DNA from: DATAWZ01 sp036266975
Lineage (GTDB): Bacteria > Actinomycetota > Thermoleophilia > Solirubrobacterales > Solirubrobacteraceae
Direction: 5' to 3'
Assembly: GCA_036266975.1 (NCBI GenBank)
Contig: DATAWZ010000216.1
Location: 1 to 55,504 of the forward strand
Length of the DNA stretch: 55,504 bases
How positions within the stretch are numbered: the first letter of the stretch is position 1; every line of letters begins with the position of its first letter. The translations under genes were made by a program, and so were the position numbers. Shown here piece after piece: positions 1 to 7,333 of the stretch. Below the pieces are notes generated by a model. The model worked only from the letters and a program-made list of their open reading frames with translations, made no database searches and was not told where the DNA came from.

Positions 1-516
1 GAGCACGTAGTCGATGCCGTGCGACCCCTTCGCCGCCAGTTCGATCCCATCGAGCCGCTGCTCCAAGGCGGCGGCAAGCTCCCGATCGGTCGTGGTGAAG
101 CTCGGCGTGGCACGGCTGCTGAAGCAGCCATCGCCGAGGAGCAGTCCGAGGGCGTAGGGGTCGAGGGGAACTTCACACGGCTCGAGCTCGGCGGGCGCTG
201 AGAGCAGCGGCAGCTCGAAGCGATGCCGGTGTGCCGCGCGCAGGCGGCCGAGCATCTCGCGCGTGCGCACCACCCGGCCGGGCCTTCCACGGCGACGGTC
301 CGAGGCCGTGAAGACGTGCCAGAGGTGATCGGCGCAGCACAGTGTGGACGCGCCGTCCTGTGCGCTGACGCGAAAGACCTCCTTGCGTCCCTGGGGATAG
401 ACCCCAATCACCGGCGTGGGCGTGCCATCCGACCCGATCACGAGATCGCCGACGCCTAGCGAACCGATCGGCTGGAACCCGGACGGGGTGAGCACTGGGC
501 TCGAGACGGGCTGACA
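1..516 (-). other. Intein (Hint domain plus LAGLIDADG endonuclease motif) in PhoH, partial
   Basis: The insert begins with Cys (codon 516-514) directly after PhoH FMRGR. It reads CQPVSSPVLTPSGFQPIGSL, then GDLVIGSDGTPTPVIGV: the Hint N-terminal splicing block, with nucleophile Cys1. A block-B-like CCADHLWHVF follows about 60 residues later. Next comes DPYALGLLLGDGCF (about 124-165), matching the first LAGLIDADG/DOD homing-endonuclease motif. 172 intein residues are visible; the second endonuclease motif and the terminal His-Asn splice block should lie to the left of the window. The expected +1 extein residue is Thr, since PhoH proteins read MRGRTL, which suits class 1 splicing. Block assignments are by eye. 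Confidence 0.9.
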
Positions 517-1170
517 GCGACCGCGCATGAACGCCAGCGGGGCGATCTCGATGACGTTCTTCTCGAGGTGCTGCGAGACGCGCTCGGGATCCATCATGTC
601 GTGCAGCGCATCGAACAGCGGGCGCAGATAGGGGTCGACCTTGGCCATCAGGTCGCCGGGCAGGAACCCGAGCCGTTCGCCGGCCTCCACCGCCGGGCGA
701 GTGAGGATGATGCGGCTGATCTCGCGCCGGCTGAGCGCCGCGGTCGCCATCGCCACGGCCAGGAAGGTCTTGCCGGTGCCGGCCGGGCCGACCCCGAAGG
801 TGATCGTGTTGTCGCGGATCGAGTCCACGTAGCGCTTCTGGTTGACGGTCTTTGGTGCCACGCGCGTCGAGCGATGGCGCCACACGACGTCCTCGAGCAC
901 CCGCGCCGGCTCCTGCGAGGCGTCCAGCGCCCCGGTCACTGCGCCAACCGTCGCCGGCGCGATCTGATGCCCGCGGGCGATCAGCCCGGCGAGCTCGTGC
1001 ACCACCTGCTCACCGGCTTCCACCGCGGCCGGCTCGCCGTCGAGGGTGAGCAGGTTGCCTCGGAGGTAGACCTCGCACTCGAGCCGGTCCTCGAGGGCGC
1101 GCAGCGTGCCGTCCTGGCTGCCGGCGAGCTCGGCGGCGACCGCCCCATCGAGCTCGATCTGACGTCTCAC
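1..1170 (-). CDS. phoH: PhoH family ATPase, N-terminal part, interrupted by an intein (runs off left edge)
   Basis: PhoH-type P-loop NTPase of the phosphate-starvation/RNA-associated family. The frame is open from a GTG at 1170 to base 1. Walker A GPAGTGKT lies at residues 128-135, followed by the family blocks ILTRPAVEAGERLGFLPGD and IEIAPLAFMRGR. Right after that arginine (residue 218) the PhoH sequence, normally continuing TL, is replaced by a Cys-initiated intein (separate entry). Walker B and the C-terminal half of PhoH lie beyond the window. The GTG overlaps the TGA of the yqeY gene (GTGA), so translation is probably coupled. The host identity is secure; whether spliced product is made cannot be judged without the C-terminal splice junction. 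Confidence 0.93.
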   Translation of the reverse strand, partial: MRRQIELDGAVAAELAGSQDGTLRALEDRLECEVYLRGNLLTLDGEPAAVEAGEQVVHELAGLIARGHQIAPATVGAVTGALDASQEPARVLEDVVWRHRSTRVAPKTVNQKRYVDSIRDNTITFGVGPAGTGKTFLAVAMATAALSRREISRIILTRPAVEAGERLGFLPGDLMAKVDPYLRPLFDALHDMMDPERVSQHLEKNVIEIAPLAFMRGRCQPVSSPVLTPSGFQPIGSLGVGDLVIGSDGTPTPVIGVYPQGRKEVFRVSAQDGASTLCCADHLWHVFTASDRRRGRPGRVVRTREMLGRLRAAHRHRFELPLLSAPAELEPCEVPLDPYALGLLLGDGCFSSRATPSFTTTDRELAAALEQRLDGIELAAKGSHGIDYVL

Positions 1171-1598
1171 CCGGCGAGCGCCTCCTTGACCTGGGCCGAC
1201 ACCCGCCGCCCGTCGGCGCGTCCGTCCACCGCCGCCATCGCCGGACCCATGACCTTGCCCAGATCCTTGACCGACGCAGCGCCGGTCTCCTCGATGACCC
1301 GAGCGACGATCTCCGACAGCTCCTGGTCGGAGAGCTCGGCGGGCAGGTAGGCGGAGATCATCTCGGCCTCGCCCTCCTCGGCCTGGGCCTGCTCGGCGCG
1401 CCCGGCGTCGCGGAACGCGTCGGCGGCCTCGAGGCGGCGCTTGCGCTCGCGGCGCAGCACGGCCAGTTCATCCGCGCCGCCGTCCTTGGCCGCCTTCTGC
1501 AGCTCGGAGAGCACCAGCCGCAGGGCGCCCGCACGCTCGCGCTCGCCGGCGCGCATCGCGTCCTGCGCATCGCCCCGAACCCGCTCGATCAACGTCAT
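1167..1598 (-). CDS. GatB/YqeY domain protein
   Basis: A 143-residue protein matching the small YqeY family (tRNA-amidotransferase-like tail domain) over its full length. It opens with TLIERVRGDAQDAMRAGER, has the charged helical middle with LRLVLSELQKAAKD, and the family end motif KDLGKVMGPAMAAVDGRADG. Function is not firmly established; it resembles the tRNA-interacting tail of GatB. The stop overlaps the GTG start of phoH, which fits a coupled pair. The start ATG is the only reasonable one and lies close to the divergent amidohydrolase. Confidence 0.9.
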   Translation of the reverse strand: MTLIERVRGDAQDAMRAGERERAGALRLVLSELQKAAKDGGADELAVLRRERKRRLEAADAFRDAGRAEQAQAEEGEAEMISAYLPAELSDQELSEIVARVIEETGAASVKDLGKVMGPAMAAVDGRADGRRVSAQVKEALAG

Positions 1599-1678
1599 GC
1601 ATCTCCCAGCATAGGCCCTGTGGCGGCGCGTGCTGGCCCGCGACCGCGACTCGCTCGCCGGTCTGCGAGGCTACGGCA

Positions 1679-2803
1679 ATGAGCCTCGAGCGCTACCGGC
1701 AGGCAGTCCTCCCGTTCGAGGAGGAAGTGCTCGCCCTGCGGCCGTCGGAGGGCGAGGTGATCGACGTCCACACCCACCTGGGACTGGACGAGGACGGGCG
1801 CTCGCTGACGCGGCAGGCCCTGGTGGAGATGATGGATCAGGCCGGCGTCGCGCGCGTGTGCGTCTTCCCCCTCCACGACCCCGAACGCCACCCCGCCTAC
1901 CGCCTCCCCAACGACCGGGTGCTGCAGTGGGCCGGCGAAGCCGATGGGCGGCTGGTGCCGTTCTGCCGCCTGGATCCGGCTGAGACCCCGATCGACGAGG
2001 GCCGGCGCGCCCTCTCGGCCGGCGCGCGCGGGATCAAGCTGCACCCCCGCGCCCAGGCCTTCGGCTTCATCGGCCCGGAGATCGATTCGATCTTCTCCCT
2101 GGCCGAGCAGACCGGCGTGCCGATGCTCATCCACGCCGGGCGCGGCCTTCCGCCGGTCGGCGACCAGCTCGCGGAGGCGCTGCTGCGCCATCCGGCCCTG
2201 AAGGTGATCCTCGCCCACGCCGCGATCTGCGACATGGGAATCCTCACCGATCGGCTGGCTGACCACGAGGGCGTCCTCTACGACACCTCGTGCATGTTCG
2301 CGGCCGACATCCTGAACCTCTTCGCGCGTGTGCCCGCCCAGCGGATCGTGTTCGGCTCGGACCCGCCCTACGGGCACCCCTCGCCGGGCCAGTACCTCGT
2401 CCTGCGTGTCGCCAAGGCGATGGGGCTGAGCACCGATCAGCTCCGGCTCGTCCTCGGGGACACCGCGGCGCAGATGATCGACCATGGACGTCTGCCCGAA
2501 CGCACCGAGCCGCGGGGCGAGCATCGCATCCAGACCACGCCGACGCTTCTGCGCCTGCAGCTCTACGGGGCGATGATCGTGCCCTACCTGTTCCGGGGGG
2601 ACATCGGTATGGCCCAGGCCGGGATCGACATGGCCCTGGCCGTGTGTCGCGACCCCCACCCGGGCGCGGCGGCGCCCGCACTCGAGATGATCGCGCCGGC
2701 GCTCGCGGCCGCGCGCGAGCTGCTCGCGGACGAGCAGATGCGCCGGCTGGCGATCGACCTGCTGCATCGGTCGATCAGCCTCGCGGCGACCGAGCTCTTC
2801 TGA
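1679..2803 (+). CDS. Amidohydrolase family protein (metal-dependent hydrolase)
   Basis: A 374-residue TIM-barrel amidohydrolase. Metal-binding signatures appear in order: the HxH motif in VIDVHTHLG near residue 30, GIKLHPRAQAFGF in mid-protein, MLIHAGRG, ILAHAA, and a late metal/catalytic Asp in VFGSDPPYG. The substrate cannot be told; relatives are decarboxylases and hydrolases of the amidohydrolase-2 group. The C-terminal ~110 residues after the barrel are helical and not recognised. It is divergent from yqeY, convergent with prmA, and interrupts the minus-strand housekeeping run. Confidence 0.8.
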   Translation: MSLERYRQAVLPFEEEVLALRPSEGEVIDVHTHLGLDEDGRSLTRQALVEMMDQAGVARVCVFPLHDPERHPAYRLPNDRVLQWAGEADGRLVPFCRLDPAETPIDEGRRALSAGARGIKLHPRAQAFGFIGPEIDSIFSLAEQTGVPMLIHAGRGLPPVGDQLAEALLRHPALKVILAHAAICDMGILTDRLADHEGVLYDTSCMFAADILNLFARVPAQRIVFGSDPPYGHPSPGQYLVLRVAKAMGLSTDQLRLVLGDTAAQMIDHGRLPERTEPRGEHRIQTTPTLLRLQLYGAMIVPYLFRGDIGMAQAGIDMALAVCRDPHPGAAAPALEMIAPALAAARELLADEQMRRLAIDLLHRSISLAATELF

Positions 2804-2836
2804 CCCCGCCCGGGCCGCACGCGGTCAGGCGCGGCC

Positions 2837-2885
2837 GAACCTGTCAGTCCTGAGTCCCGTATGTGGCGAGAACCCTGACAGGTTC
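2837..2885. terminator. Perfect 11-bp inverted repeat between convergent genes
   Basis: GAACCTGTCAG (2837-2847) is repeated as its exact reverse complement at 2875-2885, with a 27-base loop. It lies between the amidohydrolase stop (2803) and the prmA stop (2906), where a bidirectional terminator is expected. There is no poly-T tract and the loop is long, so it could also be a protein-binding site. Confidence 0.45.
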
Positions 2886-2905
2886 GCTCGCAGAGCGTGT
2901 TGCTC

Positions 2906-3781
2906 TCAGCCGCCCGGGCCGGGGCAAGACGCCGAGAGCCAGAGGGCGGCCCATTCGCCCTCGCGCCGGCGCTCACGCTCGTGCAAACCCAGCCGCTCCG
3001 CGAACGCGCCGGCGACCTCGTCCTCCTCGCCGGTGAGCAGGCCCGAGGCGATCAGGTTCGCCGGCGGCGCGGGCAGCGCCCGCGCGAGGTCGAGCAGCAG
3101 CGGGCGCAGCAGGTTGGCGAGCACGATGCGCGCCGAGGGGAGCGCATCGAGGCGCAGGTCAGCGCGGTGCACGTCGAGCGCCACGCCGTTGACCTGCGCG
3201 TTCTCGGCGGCGGCGATCACGCTCTCACGCTCGTGGTCGACCCCGATCACCGGCCGGTGGCCGAGCTGCGCGGCGGCGATGGCCAGCACGCCCGAACCGC
3301 AGCCGACGTCGAGCAGCGGGCCGTCGTCGGCGGGGTCGAGCTCGAGCAGGAGGGACAGGCACATCCGCGTGGTCGCGTGCGCACCGGTACCGAAAGCCTG
3401 GGCGGGGTCGATCACCACGTCGATCGCGCCCGCGGGGCCGGGCCGCTCCCAGGGCGGGCGGACGTGCACGTCGGGCCGACCGCTGCCGGGCGGCGCCGGG
3501 ACGGTGATCGGCTGATGGAACGCGCGCCAGCGCTCGGCCCAGTCGCCCGGCACCCCGCGGCAGGTGACCTCGACGATCGCGTCACCGGCGAGGGCGTGCA
3601 GGTCGGGCAGTGAGGGCAGCTCGCCGGGCGGACCGTAGAGCGCGTACTCGACGCGGCCGTCGTCGAGGTCGACCTCCTCCAGGCCCCCCGGACTGAGCTC
3701 GAGCAGCTCGGCGAGCACGACCTCGCCGTGCTCGCGATCGACGCGCACGCCGAGTCGCAGCAACCGTGCCGGCTCGTCCAC
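2906..3781 (-). CDS. prmA: Ribosomal protein L11 methyltransferase
   Basis: PrmA trimethylates ribosomal protein L11 using S-adenosylmethionine. The 291-residue protein has the weak N-terminal substrate-recognition domain, then the PrmA signature around IDPAQAFGTGAHATTRMCL, the SAM loop LLDVGCGSGVLAIAAAQLG, and the post-motif LANLLRPLLLDLARAL. Length and motif order fit the family. Its start is just downstream of the dnaJ stop (3782), so it very likely shares the hrcA-dnaJ transcript. Confidence 0.92.
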   Translation of the reverse strand: MDEPARLLRLGVRVDREHGEVVLAELLELSPGGLEEVDLDDGRVEYALYGPPGELPSLPDLHALAGDAIVEVTCRGVPGDWAERWRAFHQPITVPAPPGSGRPDVHVRPPWERPGPAGAIDVVIDPAQAFGTGAHATTRMCLSLLLELDPADDGPLLDVGCGSGVLAIAAAQLGHRPVIGVDHERESVIAAAENAQVNGVALDVHRADLRLDALPSARIVLANLLRPLLLDLARALPAPPANLIASGLLTGEEDEVAGAFAERLGLHERERRREGEWAALWLSASCPGPGG

Positions 3782-4945
3782 CTACGCAGCCTGGCTGCGC
3801 AGGGCGCGGCGCAGGCGGGCGAACATCGACTCGTCCGAGCGCAGGTTCTCTTCGGTGAGCGAGTCGGCGAGCCGCTCGAGCAGCTCCTGCTGCTCGGGGC
3901 TCAGGCGCCGCGGGATCACAACGTCGACGACGACCTTCAGATCGCCGGGCCGCCCGCGCCGCAGGTCGGGGATGCCCTGGCCACGCAGCGTGATGATCGT
4001 CCCGGGCTGGGTGCCCGCCGGCACCTCGATCTGCTGATCGCCGTCGAGCGTCGGCACGGTCAACGTCGCCCCGAGCGCAGCGAGCGGCGCGGGCACATCG
4101 AGTGCGGTGATCAGGTCGTCGCCCTCGCGCACGAAGCGCTCGTCCTCGCGGACGTGCACCTCGACGTACAGATCGCCGGCGCGGCCCGCGGGCTCGCCGA
4201 CGTTGCCGCGGCCGGTCACGCGGATGCGCTGCCCGTCGCCGATCCCCGGCGGGATCTCGACGGTCAGCGACTTCTTGACGACCTGACGGCCCCGCCCGCG
4301 GCAGGTGCGGCAGGGCTTCTCGGCAACGCGCCCGTCGCCGTGGCACACGTCGCACTCCACGTTGCGGACCATCTGGCCGAAGGGCGTGCGGGTGATCGCC
4401 TGCAGGCGGCCCGCACCGCCGCAGCGTTCGCACTGTTGGATCGGCGTCCCGGGCTCGGCGCCGTTGCCGTTGCACACCGAGCAGCGGTCGATCGCCTCGA
4501 AGCTCACCTCGGCCGCGACTCCGCGGGCGGCCTCGGCGAGGTCGATGGTCACGCTCGTCCCGACGTCGCCACCGGCCGCCGGGCCACCGCCACCGCCACC
4601 GCCGAACGGGTTGCCGCCGAAGGAGCCGCCGGCACCGCCGAACGGGCTGTTGGAGCCAAAGAACGCGTCGAACAGGTCGCTGATCGAGCCGAAGCCGTCG
4701 AAGTTCGGGGCCTGGCCACCGGACCGCAGCCCCTCGTGGCCGTAGCGGTCGTAGACCGCACGACGTTCGGGGTCGGAGAGGATCTCGTAGGCCTCGGCCG
4801 CCTCCTTGAACTTCTCCTCGGCGCCCGGGTCGTGCGCGTTGACATCGGGATGCAGCTCGCGCGCGAGACGGCGGAAGGACTTCTTGATCTGCTGCTCGTC
4901 GGCGTCGCGCGGGACACCAAGGACCTCATAGCAATCGCGGGGCAC
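3782..4945 (-). CDS. dnaJ: Chaperone protein DnaJ
   Basis: The Hsp40 co-chaperone of DnaK. Its 387 residues show the full type I layout: an N-terminal J domain with the HPD tripeptide (LHPDVNAH), a Gly/Phe-rich linker (FGGNPFGGGGGGG), four CxxCxGxG zinc motifs (CSVCNGNG, CERCGGAG, CDVCHGDG, CRTCRGRG) and the C-terminal substrate-binding domain (VEVHVREDERFVREGDDL). It follows hrcA by 11 bases, the usual heat-shock order. dnaK and grpE are not in this window. Confidence 0.97.
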   Translation of the reverse strand: MPRDCYEVLGVPRDADEQQIKKSFRRLARELHPDVNAHDPGAEEKFKEAAEAYEILSDPERRAVYDRYGHEGLRSGGQAPNFDGFGSISDLFDAFFGSNSPFGGAGGSFGGNPFGGGGGGGPAAGGDVGTSVTIDLAEAARGVAAEVSFEAIDRCSVCNGNGAEPGTPIQQCERCGGAGRLQAITRTPFGQMVRNVECDVCHGDGRVAEKPCRTCRGRGRQVVKKSLTVEIPPGIGDGQRIRVTGRGNVGEPAGRAGDLYVEVHVREDERFVREGDDLITALDVPAPLAALGATLTVPTLDGDQQIEVPAGTQPGTIITLRGQGIPDLRRGRPGDLKVVVDVVIPRRLSPEQQELLERLADSLTEENLRSDESMFARLRRALRSQAA

Positions 4946-4956
4946 CGGACCGATCC

Positions 4957-5982
4957 TCAGCTCTCGTTGAACGCGTGCTCGACGAAGCGCGAGAGCTCGT
5001 GCGCGGCCTCGCGCACGCTCGCGATCGCCCGTTCGTAGTCCATCCGCACCGGCCCGATCACCGACACGGTCCCCAGCCGCCGCGCCGCGAGCCCGTAGCT
5101 GGCGGCGACGAGCGCGAGCGGGCGCAGCGCGGGCAGCTCGTTCTCGCTGCCGATGCGCACGTAGACGTCCGGCTCGGCCAGGGCGGCTCGCAAGACCGAG
5201 AGCAGGCTGCGGCGTCGCTCGAGCACGCCCATCACCTCGGCGATCTGATCGATGTCGTGGAGCTGCTGCTCGCTGAACAGCCGCGCGGTGCCGTCGACGT
5301 AGATCGTGTCCTCGGTCTCGTGAGCGAGCCCCCCGAACGCCGGACGCAGCCGCTCGACGAACAAGCGCTCGCGCACGCCGAGGCTCGGATCGCTCAGACG
5401 TCCACCGAGCATCCGAGCACCCAGGCCGAGTCCCTCCAGTCGCTCCCCCAGGTACTCGTTGGCCCAGGTGACCAGGCCGGGGTCGACCGGCTCCTCGTAG
5501 GTCGCCAGCAGCTTGGAGACGCTCCCGGTCGACGTGATCACCACCACCATCACCACCCTCGGCTGCAGGGCAAGGACCTCAATGTGGCGGATCGTCGCGG
5601 TGGCCAGCGAGGGCGCGGAGACCACCGCGAGCAGATCGGTGACCTGCGAGAGCGCCTGCGTGGTCAGTCGCATCGCTTCGTCGACCTCGTTGCGTATCAG
5701 CGAGATCTCCAGCCCGTGGACCTTCGCCCGCGGCGCGCCCGTCGCGAGCAGGCGATCCACGACGTAGCGGTGGCCGGCGTCGGTCGGCACCCGCCCGGCC
5801 GAGGTGTGCGGGTGGGCCAGCAGGCCACGCTCCTCGAGCATCGCGAGCTCGCCGCGGATCGTCGAGGGCCCGCAGTCGAGCTCGGGGTCAGCGGCGATCG
5901 TCCGCGAGGCGACGGGCGCGCCCCCGACGAGGTAGGCCTCGACGACCTTGCGCAGAACGGACTCCTGGCGCGGCGTGAGCAT
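4957..5982 (-). CDS. hrcA: Heat-inducible transcription repressor HrcA
   Basis: HrcA represses heat-shock operons by binding CIRCE. The 341-residue protein starts LTPRQESVLRKVVEAYLVGG, the HrcA winged-helix start, followed by GPSTIRGELAMLEERGLLAHP and HTSAGRVPTDAGHRYVVDRL. The C-terminal half carries YVDGTARLF and the closing MDYERAIASVREAAHELSR. I looked for a CIRCE inverted repeat upstream (5983-6080) and saw none; a TAGAAT ten bases before the ATG could be a -10 box of a near-leaderless transcript. Confidence 0.95.
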   Translation of the reverse strand: MLTPRQESVLRKVVEAYLVGGAPVASRTIAADPELDCGPSTIRGELAMLEERGLLAHPHTSAGRVPTDAGHRYVVDRLLATGAPRAKVHGLEISLIRNEVDEAMRLTTQALSQVTDLLAVVSAPSLATATIRHIEVLALQPRVVMVVVITSTGSVSKLLATYEEPVDPGLVTWANEYLGERLEGLGLGARMLGGRLSDPSLGVRERLFVERLRPAFGGLAHETEDTIYVDGTARLFSEQQLHDIDQIAEVMGVLERRRSLLSVLRAALAEPDVYVRIGSENELPALRPLALVAASYGLAARRLGTVSVIGPVRMDYERAIASVREAAHELSRFVEHAFNES

Positions 5983-6083
5983 GTGCTGATTCTAGGTGCG
6001 AGCGCCCCCGGCTTCGGGCGGCCCCTCCCCCGCGGGGCTGCGCGCACCGGACGATGCGCGCAGCCGTTTCCCTTCCGCTCCGC

Positions 6084-6542
6084 TCAGAACGGGAGATCGT
6101 CGCCCTCACGCTCGGTCTCGCCGGCCACGCCGACGAGCTCGCCCTCGGGTTCCGGCTCCTGCTCCCGCTCCTGCTCCGGCTCGGGAGCGCGCTCCTCTCG
6201 CGCGGGCGGCGGGCCGAGGAACTGAACTCGGTCCGCGACGACGGTCACGTCATGGCGCTTGTGGCCCTCCTTGGTCTCCCACTCGTTCCACTCGAGGTGG
6301 CCGTCGACGGCCACCGGCCGGCCTTTGGCGAGGAAGCGCCGGCAGCTCTCGGCCTGATTGCCCCACACGTCCACGTCGAAGTAGTTCGGCCGGTTTACCC
6401 ACTCGCCGGACGAGTTCTTGCGCCGAGAGGTACACGCGAGCCGCAGCTTGCAGATCGCCGATCCGCTCGACAGCGACCGCAGCTCCGGCTCCGCGGTCAG
6501 ATTGCCGATCAGGGTGACGCGGTTGATGCTGGAGTACGACAT
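6084..6542 (-). CDS. ssb: Single-stranded DNA-binding protein
   Basis: A 152-residue SSB: OB-fold start SSINRVTLIGNLTAEPELR, core FDVDVWGNQAESCRRFLAKG and GHLEWNEWETKEG, then an acidic Pro/Glu-rich tail ending DDLPF, the conserved tip that recruits partner proteins. The ATG at 6542 is chosen over longer openings because AAGGAGG sits 7 bases before it. It stands apart from the usual rpsF-ssb-rpsR-rplI cluster and overlaps the 3' end of the replication-relaxation gene upstream. That points to a second, element-associated SSB working with the island's DNA-processing genes. Confidence 0.93.
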   Translation of the reverse strand: MSYSSINRVTLIGNLTAEPELRSLSSGSAICKLRLACTSRRKNSSGEWVNRPNYFDVDVWGNQAESCRRFLAKGRPVAVDGHLEWNEWETKEGHKRHDVTVVADRVQFLGPPPAREERAPEPEQEREQEPEPEGELVGVAGETEREGDDLPF

Positions 6543-7303
6543 GCACTGCCTCCTTCGGTCGGTTTGAACGCCCGCCGGACCGTACGCCGCGCTTGGGATG
6601 TTTTTCGTTCGTGCCCACTGGCGAGCACCGCGCCGAGCGGGACGACGACCACGGCCTCCTCGGCGCGCACCGCGCTGACCGCGCGGCACAGGGCGCGCTC
6701 GGCCGGCCCGGAGGCGTAGTAGACGACCCCGGCCACTTCGCGGCAGCGGGCCCAGGCCCGGCACAGTTCCTGCAGCCGAGCCGGCGCCTTGACCGTGAGC
6801 TCGAGCTCGATCGCGACCGGATCGCCGCCTTCACGCGGCCAGAGCACCAGGTCGGGACGGTGCGTGCGCGGCCGCCCGGCGACGCCCATCTCGAGCACCG
6901 GCCCGCACAGCGGCGGCTCGCCACGGCGACCGCGCTGCACGGCGATCAGCTCCCGCTCGGTGAGGACAACGTGGTCGGGATGGCGTTGCTCGAGCACGGC
7001 GGCGAGCTCGGCGCAGCCGCGTACGTGCGCGGCCGAGCCAGCGCTCACGCGGCATACCGGCAGGCCAGCGCGCGCCACGCGACGCAGGCCGACCGCCGTC
7101 GCCCGCCACAGCGGCGGGCCGCCGGCGATGAGCGTGAGATCCTGCACGAGGCCTGCGGCGCGCAGCGAACGCAGACGGCCCGCCGCGGTGGACTCGGCCC
7201 GGTCGAGGTGCAGGGCGAGCGAGGCCGCGTCGGCAGCGCCGACGCGGGCGATCCAGTCGAGCGCTGCACGCTCGGCCGGCGGGATGGGGATGGTGCGCGA
7301 CAT
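6509..7303 (-). CDS. Replication-relaxation-like protein (winged helix plus nuclease-like fold)
   Basis: 264 residues. The N-terminal ~80 residues look like a MarR/ArsR-type winged helix (ALDWIARVGAADAASLALHL, then AAGRLRSLRAAGLVQDL). The second half contains RPDLVLW followed by DPVAIELELTVKAPARL, a PD...ExE...K arrangement typical of restriction-like folds and of the replication-relaxation family, which acts with mobile-element replication genes. The same domain pair forms the C-terminus of the large ATPase at 11616-15632. It lies between the coupling ATPase (30 bases upstream) and ssb (34-base overlap). The family call is by eye. Confidence 0.65.
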   Translation of the reverse strand: MSRTIPIPPAERAALDWIARVGAADAASLALHLDRAESTAAGRLRSLRAAGLVQDLTLIAGGPPLWRATAVGLRRVARAGLPVCRVSAGSAAHVRGCAELAAVLEQRHPDHVVLTERELIAVQRGRRGEPPLCGPVLEMGVAGRPRTHRPDLVLWPREGGDPVAIELELTVKAPARLQELCRAWARCREVAGVVYYASGPAERALCRAVSAVRAEEAVVVVPLGAVLASGHERKTSQARRTVRRAFKPTEGGSACRTPASTASP

Positions 7304-7333
7304 CAGTCGCTCCTTTCTTCGATCGACGTGGGT

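Noticed and set aside
173..883. Open minus-strand frame of 236 codons
   Set aside because: Arg/Pro-rich shadow of the PhoH-intein frame; the PhoH motifs are in the other frame.
5983..6083. CIRCE operator upstream of hrcA
   Set aside because: No TTAGCACTC/GAGTGCTAA pair is present, even allowing a few mismatches.
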